Of a stretch of 64,000 bases of DNA, positions 35,273-47,105 are shown in pieces. Each line of letters begins with the position of its first letter. Within the stretch, counting starts at the first letter, position 1. This stretch comes from Anaeramoeba flamelloides (lineage: Eukaryota; Metamonada; Anaeramoebidae): NCBI GenBank assembly GCA_027625915.1, contig JANTQA010000012.1, positions 12,114,501-12,178,500 of the forward strand, in the 5' to 3' direction. The notes beneath the pieces were generated by a model that was given only the letters and a program-made list of their open reading frames with translations, did not search any database and had not been told where the DNA came from. The translations under genes and the position numbers were made by a program.

Positions 35273-38200
35273 TTAATGGTCATCCTTTTCGCTTTCTTTC
35301 AGGATATTTTGATTTTCAGAAGAATTAATAGAAAGGGATTGTTCGCTAGAGCTCTTTTCCGTGCTCTGGTTATCCATTTCGATTTCGCTATTACTATCAA
35401 ATAATTGTTCATCACCAAATACGCCCATTTCAGCGTCTTTATTTGCCTTACTTAATTTGGTATATCTGACTTTCAAGGATCTTTTCTGATAGCAAACAAC
35501 GCTGAGGTTGACAATGATAAAGGCGAAAATGCCTATTGCGATATAAACCCAGTAAGATCGCACTTGCACCTCACTACAGCTAGTTTCTGTATTTTCCTGA
35601 CTTTCTTTAGCCCAGCAATCTTCAGGATGGGACCAAATTGAGGTTCTTTTACCATCGATACAAGATCCTTTGATCTCTTTAAAGTCGTCTGGAACATTAC
35701 AAGCTCTACAGCCATATAAAGATTTCCATTCAATTTCTGTATTTGAATTATCCATGTAAATGCGATCGTCACCAGTTAAAACTATTGGGTTGCCAATGCC
35801 TGCAGTTTGGTCACAGATCATATAAATAGTTGTTTTTTTCTTGTTAGCACCATCACCATGGTCGGTGGCATGTATGTGATCAAATTGGAATTCTTCACTA
35901 TTTGATTGAATTAATTCTGGTAGAAATTCAATAACCACGCCAGTTTCTGTTGGATATTTCTCGATTGGCAGTGGGTAAGAGAAATTTAAAATTTTGCCAA
36001 GGCTTTCACTGTTTTGACAAATAAAGGAATTATTATCTTGACAAATGCTATTATCGACAATTGGTGAGCATAAGCTTACGTAAATCATTCCATTTTCATT
36101 AGGGATTTTGACAAGCTCTTCATTTTGGATGATCAGTAAGAAATCAAACACTTGATCTTTTATTGGGGAATATAAACATGGGTTGACGCAATATGTGGAT
36201 CCTAAATCATTATTACTCGATGTACCAACGCCACATTTAAAACATTGGTTTAGCCCGAATTGATCTGAAAATTCATTAATTGGGCATAGTGTACATTCTT
36301 CGACGCCATCATCGTTATAGAATGAGTACGATCCTGGCTGACAAAATTCGCAAGTAGATTTTTGATCAGAATCAGAGAATGTGCCATTTGAGCATGGCAC
36401 AGCATTTGTTGATGATCCACCTTTTGTTCCAAAAAAAGAAAACCTTTTAACAAAGGATCTAGAAATGGTTTCTGGCTTGTATTGCCTATAAATAAAAGAT
36501 AATATATATGATCCACTTTCAAGTTTCACCTTTGTTGTTTCATAATAAGCCGAGGGTGTATTAAATTCAAGTATTGGCTTGTCATTTAATAAAATTATTA
36601 AAGAGGCTTCGGAATTATGAAGAAGTGCTTCAATTTCAAAATACCCAATACCCTTTTCAATTATCTCCACTGGTGTATTAAAGGTTATTATTGAATCATA
36701 GACGCCTCCATTATTATTACCAATTCCAGAATCCATATAATCATCTCTAAATCTCCAGCCACTTGAAAACCCACATCCAGTACCAACACAAGATGTGGTA
36801 TAATCATATAAATAATTGTAGAGTATCACTTTCTGATCATCATTTTTATTGCCAATATTAATATTACTCTGTACAAATTTATCAAAATATTTATCACCAT
36901 CATTCTTATCAGATTCATCATCACCATTATTATAATGGTTATTATTTGGCCGTTTACTTATGACATTAAAAAGATCAAAATTTCGAGATTTGATCGCTGC
37001 AAATTTCATTTCACTTTTAACACATGAACTAGCATCCTCCTTATGGCTGTAAAACCCATCTGGGCACAACTCACACTCATTTTCATTATTTAGAAAGCTG
37101 CCGGGTTTACATGGTGGGCAATCAGCATTTATGTCCTTTGGGACGTTTCCAATACAAATTTGTGGTTGATAGAATTTATATTTACCAACTCTTTTCCGAG
37201 TGGCAGTATTACACGCTTCCCACTCGATATGATAATCATCAATATTACATGTGATTTTACCAGAACATGTCTCAGAACCCCGATAGGAATATGTTGTATC
37301 TGTATCACAGGCCTCACATGAATCACTTCCAGTAGTGTCCGAGAAGGTATTTGCTTTACAAATTTGACATTCAGAGGATCTTGTTTCAGAAGAATAATAG
37401 CCCTTGGGGCAGGGGTCGCAATTTTGGCTAGACTTTGTAACATTTTTGAAATTTAGATAATTGATATGGATTCCGTGGGATAAATGATTGGAATTTTGAA
37501 GAATGAGTTTAATCACATGTGTACCAATAAAATTAATTTTAAATGTCCTTTCAATAAATTCACTATGAATGAATGGCGATTCGATCGAAAATACTTGCTC
37601 ATTGTCAATTGTAATGACAAATTTCTCTACTTGATCATTATCCACATGGACCAAATAGCTATTGAATTTAATTGCAATTTCGCCAACGTTCACAAAGTTT
37701 TTTGTGATCGTTAAAACTGAATTTTCGCCAACACCACTTTTCAAAATTTCGGAATCATAGGTCCATGGGGTGCATTGGCTGCCTGTACAATGTGAACTAA
37801 AATGCTCTATGTCGCCATCATTCACAATGTTATCCAGATTTCGATTTATATATATAAGGTCTTGGCCCGTGGAAAATCTTCCAACTGTGCAGTTAATACA
37901 ATCGTTGCCCTCCGCCCATGTCCCGCTGGGACATAATTGGCTACCTTCGCACACTGCAACCTCATCGCTCGGTAATTCAACACCGCCATAACAGGTTTTT
38001 GGATTACTGATCCATTGATATTTTTTCATTCTTTGATTATTTTCGCAGGCACTAAAATAGTGAGTATAATCTGACTCGAGGCACATCCTGCACCCGTATT
38101 GCGTTTTCCAAATAAACTTGTATTCCTTTTTATGATCGTCGTCTTCAATCACCCCATCTGGCACCAATTGACCAACTCCCCGTGGTATATCGCAAAGGAT

Positions 38201-41200
38201 GGTAATATTTGTGATCCTTCCACCATCGCCATCAATTAGTCTAAATAATACCCCCTGTTCGTTAATTGGGATATCATATAAATTATAGCTATGTGGCAAT
38301 TCTAAAACATCAATGTTGCTTCCCAGATCCCAAACATATGAATGGTATTGTGTATCTATTCTTTGGCATGCTCTTGAATCTATTATGTGGCCATTCTTAC
38401 TTTGGCACACCTCTTGGGAGGCATTCAAATAACATAGGTTTATATAAAATTCATATCCACTGCCATCTGTGATGGGGCCAACCATCTCATGCGGTGACGC
38501 TAATCCACTTAAATTGAATTTAATATCCTCGTCAAGTTCAAAAACACAATGATGATTATCACAATCGCTTGAACCAGGCTCTGAGGTGGTTCTGTGTCCA
38601 CACTCCAAGCATTGGGTTTGCCCAAGATTTCTGTTATAAGTGTTTTTTTCACACAGATCACAGGTGCTTTGCCCTTCTTGATCATTATATTTACCCATCT
38701 CACATTTGGCGCATTTATGTGTGTTGCCGAGTGAATACTGGCCCGCCGAACAATCACTGCAGCCATCTGCACCGCCAATTGTAACTCCACTTACCTTAAG
38801 TAAAGAGAGCCTTAAACGATCAGTATTGGTCTCGTTTATATTTGGATAATCCTTCCAAAATTTGATAGTAAGTGTATGGTTGCCTGGATCTTCAAAGGCT
38901 AATACAGTTTCCAGATCTTCATAATTTTGTGAATAATAGGCCTTTACCCCATACCCATCAACATAAAAGGTTACCCCGCAATCCGAATTCCAATAATATC
39001 CTTGATCGTCAACACACGATAGGCTATGGATAATTTCGATTTCACCGTCATCGTCGGTTTCAAATTCATAGGTTAAAAACGAAGAAACAATTCCTAAATG
39101 GCCAAAGCCGGAATCTAGATAATTATCAAATTTTCGCCAACCAGCGGTTCCACATAAACCCTCACAACGTGTTGTAAATTCAGGGGGGAATTCTTCAAAG
39201 TTTTGGAAATACCTTGTTTTGACAGCTGCTGTTCCCAACTCACACCCAGCGCAGGTTGGCTCCCCGTCTGGGCGAGATTGTCCATTTGGACAAAATTCAC
39301 AAACATAAATTGTTTCCCCGCTTTCGTTCGTGTCTTGCACTTGATACTCCCCGGGGTTACATTCTCGGCATTCTTGCCCTGGCTCATCTGGCTTATCATC
39401 AGGGGTCACTCCCCTAGTTTTATCACAGACCACTGGCTCGACCAAATTCCAATACCGTGTTCGCTTCCTTTCCGAATTACATTCAGAATAAGTTGATTCC
39501 CAATCGTCTTCGGTACATGACTCTCTTGCATAGCATTGCGACGATCCAGGGTTTGCATATTCTGTATCGTCACATGCAAGACATTCGCTCATATTTTTTT
39601 GATCGGCATAGGTGTTACGGGCGCACGCATAGCATTCCGATGCTGTGTCGTAACTGGATGTGCCCTCCATGCACAGATCGCATTCAGTCGGCGCATATTT
39701 GTTACCCTTGATCGTCATGCTATAGATTGTGGCTTGATCTTCCCCCTTGGACAGAGAAAAATCCTTCGAATATACCCACCGAAACGTATGGATGCCCTTG
39801 CTAATGTTGAAGATGAGGGTTTCAGACGGGTACACATTACAATCTAAACCATGTTGGGCTTCGCCATCGATTTCAAAATATAACCCATCAAAATGCTTTT
39901 CCCCATCAACAGAGAATTTGAAGCTAATACTATTATCTTCGTCAAAAAAATTATCCCAATACTCTAATGTCGAATTACTGTTATCAACTTGGCTATTATT
40001 ACTCACAATAAATGAGCCGCCTAATTCCCATCCAGAACATTCCTCTTCATTTCCTTCTTTTTTTTCGCAAAATGTAGTAAAATGAGAAGATGGCCACTCT
40101 TCCCATTCATCATATTTATAGCCAGACCCCACAGAAAAAGTTCCTGCTTTACAAGACTGGCATGTTGTTTCTCCGATTGGCAAGAAATATCCTGGTTCGC
40201 ATTCAATATCTGTTATTGTTTTATTGTTGTTGTTGGTTTTTTTTTTTTTTTTATTGTTGTTGTTGTTTTTGTTTTTTCAAGGTTTTATTATTTTTTTTGA
40301 AGATGATCAAAACAAAAAAAATGTATTGATAAATTTGTTGAAATTCTATTAACAATTCTTGATCGATCAATTGGTTATACACTATTAACTAATTTTATTT
40401 GAATTCTTCTATTTTGAAGAACTCAACTTTAACATTCAATCAATCATTAGAAAAAATCTATTGATCTAACAAATTAGGTTCGGTCTATCAAAAAATGAAA
40501 TGCAAACAAAGAACTAAAAGATGAAAAAATCATTTTTTCTTTTTCAAAAATCTAAATTATTTTCAGTTTGAATGAAATTATATTATTGTGATTCTTTGAA
40601 CTGTTTCTAGTTATGCTTTAAATTTTGGATTTTATTTTAGTTTATATTTTTTCGATTCTTCTTATGAAGAAAAGAAATACCATTAAAAGAAAATGTAATT
40701 TATTATATCAAAATATTTATTTAATTTTTTTTGTTTGATTTGAAATTAAGTTTTTAAAAAATATCTTAAAATAAATGTGCCACCCTTTTTTGGAAACAAC
40801 TTAAAATAATTTATTGATCATTAATAATTATAATATATTTTTTTTAGATGTATTTGAATCATCGATAATGAATATAATTTATTTTTTATTACAACATACT
40901 TTATTTTAGAAGAAATTTTGGCAACTCTAGTCCATTCAACACACAATTTTTTATAAACAAGAAAATATCAAAATCAAAATAATTCAATTTTAAAGCCTCA
41001 AGAATAGGCATTCAAAATTTTGTAAACGATCGGTTATTAGCCTCTATAGTTTCTCAAATCAAAATTAAAATTTTAAATAATTGTTTAAGTAATGAATTTT
41101 TGATTATAAATATATATATATATATATATAATAAAAAAAAATAAAATAAAAAAAAAATCACTCTACTTGACTTTCTTAATCAAGCAAAGAGCAAAACTTA

Positions 41201-43195
41201 TTATTTTGTCAAAAAAATTGACCCTTTAATCAATTAACTGTCAAACCGAAAAAATCAGATAAATTTTAAAAACTTCAGAACTTATGCTTTTTTTGATCCA
41301 TTTGAAAATATTAGTAAAAAATAGGAAAATATATTCCAATTTTAAAGGATATATATATATATATTATTGAGTAACTATTAACCATTCAAATTGTAATATA
41401 TTTATTCTTTAAAATTGTAATATTTTTTCCTATTTTTTACTAATATTTTCAAATGGATCAAAAAAAGTTTATTTCTGAAGTTTTTAAAATTTATGGGATT
41501 TTTTGATTTGGAACTAACAGTAATTTTTCACCAATACTTATTCAGGCTCGAGTTTTTAGAAAAAGAAAAAAAATTTTAACCATTCAGATGATGTCTATGA
41601 AAATGGTTAATTTTCATACACAGAAGCTTGAGGGTTTTTGGAAATTGCACACAACGGTAGTTTTTTTTTTTTAGATTATTTAAAGAACAGTGGATCAGAT
41701 AAACCATGGAAAAAAAAGTTGACGAAGGAAATGATCAGACAGTCTCTCAAGATTGAAAATTTTCAGTATTACAAGTGTTTTAATAAAGTGTAGACTAAAA
41801 GTTTTATAAAGTGGGTACCCAAACTGCTTAAAAGGGCTGAATTAGTAAGTTTGAAGTGCCACTTTTAAAACTGTTTTAAAACAGCTATAAGATTAACAAA
41901 TTACAACAAATCAATTTCATGTATATTTTTTGAGGATTATAAAAAATTTATAAAGTTTTGTTTATTTTTTTTTAAGTTGGGAGGAAAAGAAGATATTGAA
42001 ATTCTTAAGGGAATAATCTCTATTAATTAATTGTTTTTACCGAAATTTAATAGAGATTGGAAAATTTTTTACCAATTGCTAAGATTTGAAAAACCCTGTT
42101 TATTTTCAATATTAAATACACTTCTAGATAAGGAATCCTTATTTAGAAATTGGACAAAAAAATAAATACTGATAAATTGCAATAAAAGTTTGGAAATTTT
42201 TACTTGATTTTCCTTTTTGGGTTTTTTATGCTCAAGCTTTGAATAAAGCATTTTATGAGGTCAAGTGTTAAGAAACTCTCTAAAATTAGTTGCACTTCAA
42301 AATATTCTTTGTCCTGTATTATTTGATAAGAAAAAGTTTGAATATAGATAATAATGGAAATTGAACTAAAAATTTTTTGATATTTATTTGAATTTAACAG
42401 TAATAGAGACAAGCCCCTTAAAAAGAATTTTTCAAACACAAAGTTGTTGATTTTGTTTTTCGAACCGATTCAAAACCGAAAAAAATTGTTCTGTATTTTG
42501 GTTGAATTAAAGTTTGTAGAGAAAAGTTTCCAGTCAGATGAAAAAATATTTTTCAATAGAAGCCAAAATATTTTTGACTCTAATTTCACGTGTTTCAATC
42601 AAACAAAAAAAAATTTGAAAGGTTTTTGAAAAGATTTGATCAAAAAAGAAAGAAAAATTGAAAATAAAAAAATGTCAACATACCAAAAAAAAAAATAAAT
42701 AAGAGAATAATAAAAAAAAGTAAACAAACCACAATCTAAATCTATTTGGTTAGTAGGGAGTTCTACACCACCTTCGCATTTTTTAGGACTTTTCCAGATA
42801 TAGAGAAGATCTCGTAGCCCTTCAGTACAATCTGTTAAAATAAATTCATAATCCTCTTCTAGACATTCACAAGGAACGTTTTCTGTTGGAGGATTTTCAC
42901 CATCAACACAATCCGTTTCTTTCACATAATTTTTGTTGCGTGATCCGTCTTCGCACTGAGAGTATTCTATTTTAAAGTCTTGTAAAATACAATCACAACC
43001 AATCTCAACAAAAGATTCATTTAAATTGCCTATGCAGGTTTTTGGCTCATACCAATAATATGCCACTTTTCTTGTATCACTTTGAGTATCACATTCTGTA
43101 AACACTGCACCATAATCCTTTTCTGTACATTCTTCACAGAAAGTTAAAAAAATAAAAAGAAAAAAAAGAATTGAAAGCCCGAATAACTTTTTCAT
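35273..43195 (-). CDS. ELAPOR1: ELAPOR/EIG121-like type I membrane receptor with a doubled ectodomain (2 exons)
   Basis: Exon 1 is 43195-42730 and exon 2 is 40209-35273. The intron begins G|GTTTGT and ends ATAACAG|AT, and joins ..DLDC to DIECEPGY in frame, giving about 1800 residues. It has a signal peptide (MKKLFGLSILFFLF), a very Cys-rich ectodomain, one membrane helix (about 1708-1729, VYIAIGIFAFIIV) and a 71-residue acidic cytosolic tail beginning like the human one (Lys-rich, then RYTKLSKAN). Human ELAPOR1/2 features are clear: GTFSVGSGYKYDEWEEWP, ephrin-receptor-like Cys repeats (CPxGxYS.., GTSS...), and C..xDY....C modules ending C.GG or C.GN. Two MRH-like (mannose-6-phosphate receptor homology) domains lie at about 707-828 and 1499-1621, where human has one. 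Four jelly-roll-type segments ending in GW/W..D..DSG are visible, where human has two. Human protein is about 1010 residues; it acts in the trans-Golgi and endo-lysosomal system. The isolated frame starting at 40183 has no ATG, which supports the two-exon model. Confidence 0.87.
40300..40650 (+). repeat. Solo arm of A-type element in the ELAPOR intron
   Basis: Shares ATGTATTGATAAATTTGTTGAAAT, TTGATCGATCAA, AGAACTCAACTTTAAC and TTTGAACTGTTTCTAG with the A palindrome arm. Confidence 0.7.
41235..41520. repeat. Foldback with 100-base arms
   Basis: TTTGATCCATTTGAAAATATTAG at left pairs with CTAATATTTTCAAATGGATC at right. The outer parts (GAAAAAATCAGATAAATTT and its partner) also pair. The centre holds (AT)n. 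Confidence 0.75.
41500..41870 (+). pseudogene. Merlin/ISXO2-type transposase remnant
   Basis: Plus-strand frames spell NHSDDVYENG, then, one base out of frame, FHTQKLEGFWKLHT. This fits the signature of the IS1595/ISXO2-Merlin DDE transposases (NHS...G.HTQ.IE..W), including the spacing and the catalytic Glu. A further open piece follows (DYLKNSGSDKPWKKKLTKEM...). Shifted frames and stops show it is dead. It lies antisense in the ELAPOR intron. Confidence 0.6.
42009..42423. mobile_element. L element, copy 1
   Basis: It begins GGGAATAATCTCTATTAA and ends AATAGAGACAAGCCCC. The internal CTGTTTATTTTCAATATTAAA and TAAGGAATCCTTATTT are shared with 58976-59150. Its middle (about 42160-42340) also matches 60640-60780 reversed. 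Confidence 0.55.
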
Positions 43196-45630
43196 TTTTT
43201 TCTGGAAAAAAAAAAAAAAATGATTTTTTTCTAATTTTCACAATTCTTAACTTTTTTAAATTTCATGTGAATGTGGAATAACTAACAAATGTTCCCTTCT
43301 TTATTTCTTTCCAATTAAAGAATTTATACAAAAAGTAAATAATTTTTTATTCTTGGAAATAATTATTCGAAAAATTTCAGTTTTTTTCAATTTCTCAATA
43401 TTTAAATCTGACTTTTGGTTGAAGATTTTTAATTTCCCTAATTCCGTATGAAACAGAAAAAAAGAATCAAGTAAATTAAGATCGATTATAAATTTCAATT
43501 AATTTAAAAGGAATTCTAACTAAATTGGAAAAATTAAATGGATAAAGTTATTATTTTTCACTTTTTATTATTCAAAAATGTAGTACGAACCTTATTTCAA
43601 GAGTTGAAATTTTGTGAAGAATTACAGTCTTTGTAATCAACTAAAAGAGTTCCTAATGTATATAGTGAAAAGTGTTGTTATTTGGGTTATTAAGCGATCT
43701 AGGTTAGTTTGTATTTGAAAAGTTATACAAACAAAGAATTTTCTCATAAATCCACTTCCCAAAAAACTAATTTAGCCAGGAACGAACTTATGTAAATAGG
43801 TATTTAATATTAAATAGGGTTTTAATGTTTGCTGGTGTAAATTTATATTGAATTTTTGTGATAATGTTTTGCAAAAAAAGTTTGTTTGGGAAATAAATGC
43901 AAAAAAACTTATAATTGTAAAAAAAGTAAATATAATTCTGATTTTAAATTACTTTTTTAATTTTTTTCTCCATTTAAAATTAAGAACATAATCACCATCT
44001 AGATTAATTATTTGAATTAAAATAGAATCCAAAATATTAAACAAAACCAAAATATCAAATATATAAAGTGCTGTCGATCTGAAAAATATTGTATCATTTT
44101 TTATATTTTTTTTAATATTTTTTCTCAAGAAAAAATACTACAATATTCAATTTTAGAAATCCAAAGATTTAATTGTAAACATTAGTATAATTTCCTATTC
44201 AAAATTTTGATATTGTTATCTTTTTTTCCCTATTCATCTGGAATTAGCTTTCAGAATTTAACTATAGTCATTATTTCAGTTTGAGCAATTCCAATTTCAG
44301 ATATCTTGAATGATTAAATGAAAAATGAAGAATAATATGTGAACAATTCCCCCTTTTTCTTACCGTTTTACAACGTTTGCTGATTATTCAAGAATTTTAG
44401 AAGTTCTTGAATTTATTTTTTCAAAAATTTTCAAAAATTTAGTAATATTAAAAATAATCAATAGAACCTTCTTCCTTTCTATTGGAGATTTAGAAACAAG
44501 CAGATTTCAGTAAGGAGATAGTTAATTATAATTATTATTTAATTTCACAGTTAATTAGAAACTAAATCTTTTAGGAGCTCGTTTTTTATTAAAAAAAAAA
44601 TGGTACTAAATCTTGTTTAGATCAAAATTCTTTTCTGTAATTAGTTTTTTGTTATGATTTAAACTTATTTAAACAATTTATTAATTTGAAATTTTTTTTT
44701 GGAATTCCAAAATTTTCATATTTCTTTGATAAAATAAAAAATTAACTTATATTTTTTATTAAGAAATATGTTAAATCTTGAAAATAATGAGAAATATAAA
44801 TATATTATTTAAAAGTTTTAATTTTTGAAGAAATTTTTTATTTAGTTATAATTTCTAATTATTAATATTTCAATTCAAATCGCAACCAATAAAGAAAATA
44901 ATGATGATTATGTGATTAAATAAAATCTGTATTTGATTGAACTTTATCTATCAATTAAATTCAGATCAATTAAGAATAATTTTATAATTCTCTAAACTTT
45001 TAAAAACGTCATTTTCTTCTTTTCAAATAAATAAAAAACATTGAAATTTTTTTTTGAATTTTACAAATTACAATTTTTTTTAACAAATTGTTTGGAATTA
45101 ACTCGCAAAAATAATTATCCCCTATTTTAATCATTTTTGTTAGAAAAAAATAGGTTTTGAATTTTGAGGATTATATTACTTAATTCCATAATATTGATAA
45201 AACTATTTTATTTTTCTTTACTCTTTTAATGTTAGCATTTATTAGACATTTTTTAATTCAAAAAAATATAAAAAAAAGCTTTAGTTCATCATGTTCAAAT
45301 CTTTACAGATGGCTTAATCTTCATAATAATGTGACCAGTTCCAGAAATTGACAAAAATTTAATAATAATTTAATACATTATTCAAGAATTTGGAATAAAA
45401 CCTAATACTGATAAAACTCTAAAATCAAATCAATTATCCAAAATAAAGTATTTATAGATTTCGCTTGAAAAAGAGAAATATTATTAAACAAACTTTCAAA
45501 ATTATAAAAGAGAGCTTCAAAAAAAGAAAAATGATTTTTAACTAAATAAAAATTATCAAATGGATTAAAACTTCAAATGTTCAAATCGATTTGTATATAC
45601 CAATTATATTTATATATTGTTATATTTAAC
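43196..45630. other. Intergenic DNA between divergent ELAPOR-like and AP-3 mu genes
   Basis: Must contain the upstream regions of both genes, but I recognise no motif. No gene or repeat is clear in this part. Confidence 0.5.
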
Positions 45631-45634
45631 CTTA

Positions 45635-45827
45635 CAGTCAGTTCTACTTTTAAGGCACAAACTGCTACGAAATTTAAGGCTCAAAAAAATCTCAAATTAA
45701 GGCACAAAATTTGGAATTTTTTATTTTACAATTTATTTTGTTAGAATCTGAATTTTGTGCCTTAATTTAAGATTTTTTTGTGCCTTAAATTTCGTAGCAG
45801 TTTGTGCCTTAAAAGTGAAACTGACTG
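45635..45827. mobile_element. H MITE, copy 4
   Basis: Hairpin from CAGTCAGTTCTAC to GTGAAACTGACTG with TA on the left. AAGGCACAAA motifs are present in both arms. Confidence 0.85.
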
Positions 45828-46189
45828 GAATTAAAAATATTTCAACATAATAGATGTTTGGATAAAGAAAAAAAGTCAGAAAATTTACAAAAATTAATTC
45901 ACACTCTCCTCGAATAATGATAAAACCAAAGCCAAAAGCGAGCAATTAATAATTTTGATATATAATAAAAGATTTAAACTCAAAAAGAAATGAGAAATTC
46001 TTGGTTTAGAACCCATACTAAGAAATTTAAAATTTTGAAAAAAATACTCTTAAAATATTAATTGGAAAGTAGTAGTCTTTTAATTACTAAAAGTGAATCT
46101 TAATCAATTTAGAGAAAATTAAATAATAAACAGTTCTAAGTGGAAAGACCAATAATATTTAAAAATTATTAGTTATAAAAACAATATAA

Positions 46190-46600
46190 AAAAAAGTCGT
46201 GTCTTCAAGTACATCGGGGTGCTGTCAAGTACCACAGGGTGCCTAGGTTTTTCAGAATTCAAAAGAATAGAGTAAAATCTTTCATTTAACTCAATTCTTT
46301 TGAATTCTGGAAAACCTAACGGCGGTTTTATTGGTGTTTTCTGTTTTATTTGTGAAGTGCATAGGTTTTCTTTTCTATTTGTAAAATCTATCAATTGTAC
46401 AAATAAACAGAAAACCTAAAGAAAATTCTTATAGTTTTTTTTTTAATTTGAGAATTAAACTGAAAATTTATAGATTTTACTCAATCCTTTTAAATTCTGG
46501 AAAAGCTAAAGGCGGTTTTTTTTTTAACTTTTTGAAATAAACTGAAAATTTCTTTAATTTTCTTTTTATTTCTAAAATTAAAAATAACCTAAAGTCATTT
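46190..46600. repeat. G hairpin array 4
   Basis: Hairpins with CCTAGGTTTTTCAGAATTC / GAATTCTGGAAAACCTAACGG, then a TTTTCTGTTTATTTGT-type stem and an AAATAAACTGAAAATTT stem, the same stem types as in arrays 2 and 3. Confidence 0.7.
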
Positions 46601-47105
46601 TGGTTTGTAATTATTTTCCTTTATTTAAAACAAAAAAAAAAATCGACTTTTTGGGGTTTAAATTTCTTAATGTTATTTGAAATTTAAATTAGAAATAAAT
46701 TTTCATCCTTTTGTTGTTTTTTCAATTTTCAAATAATTGTTTCCTAGATAGTTGTTGATTCACCTAAAATGTCTCAGTACCCAAAATAAAAAAGATCCAA
46801 ATAAAGAAATAGAGAAACACGAATGTCCAAAAGTTTTTTGCGAAATCAAAGTTAAACAATGTAAAAAAGAAAAGGAAAAGGAATAAACGAAGAAATATTA
46901 TTTTTTTCCTTTTTATAATTCAAATCTCCCAAATTGTACAATTAAAAATTCCTTTTCTCAACACAATTATTCAAAAAGATCAAAAACAAGATTCAAGAAA
47001 AAATGAAAAATTGATTCATTTTTTCTAATCCTGTTATCAACAAAATTTCTTTTTATTTTTCTCCTAAATTTTTTTGATAAAAAAAAAACAATAATAAAAC
47101 ATCTC

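Larger units (their letters stand above)
40210..42729 (-). other. 2.5 kb intron of the ELAPOR-like gene with transposon remnants
   Basis: Phase-1 intron whose removal yields a continuous Cys module. It carries a solo A-type arm (about 40300-40650), a foldback (41235-41520), a Merlin/ISXO2 transposase remnant on the opposite strand (about 41500-41870), and an L element (about 42009-42423). The sequence next to the acceptor is unusually A-rich instead of pyrimidine-rich. Confidence 0.75.

Noticed and set aside
35533-40329. Many frames on both strands across the ELAPOR-like exon
   Set aside because: Shadows of the long Cys-rich reading frame, with no independent family features.
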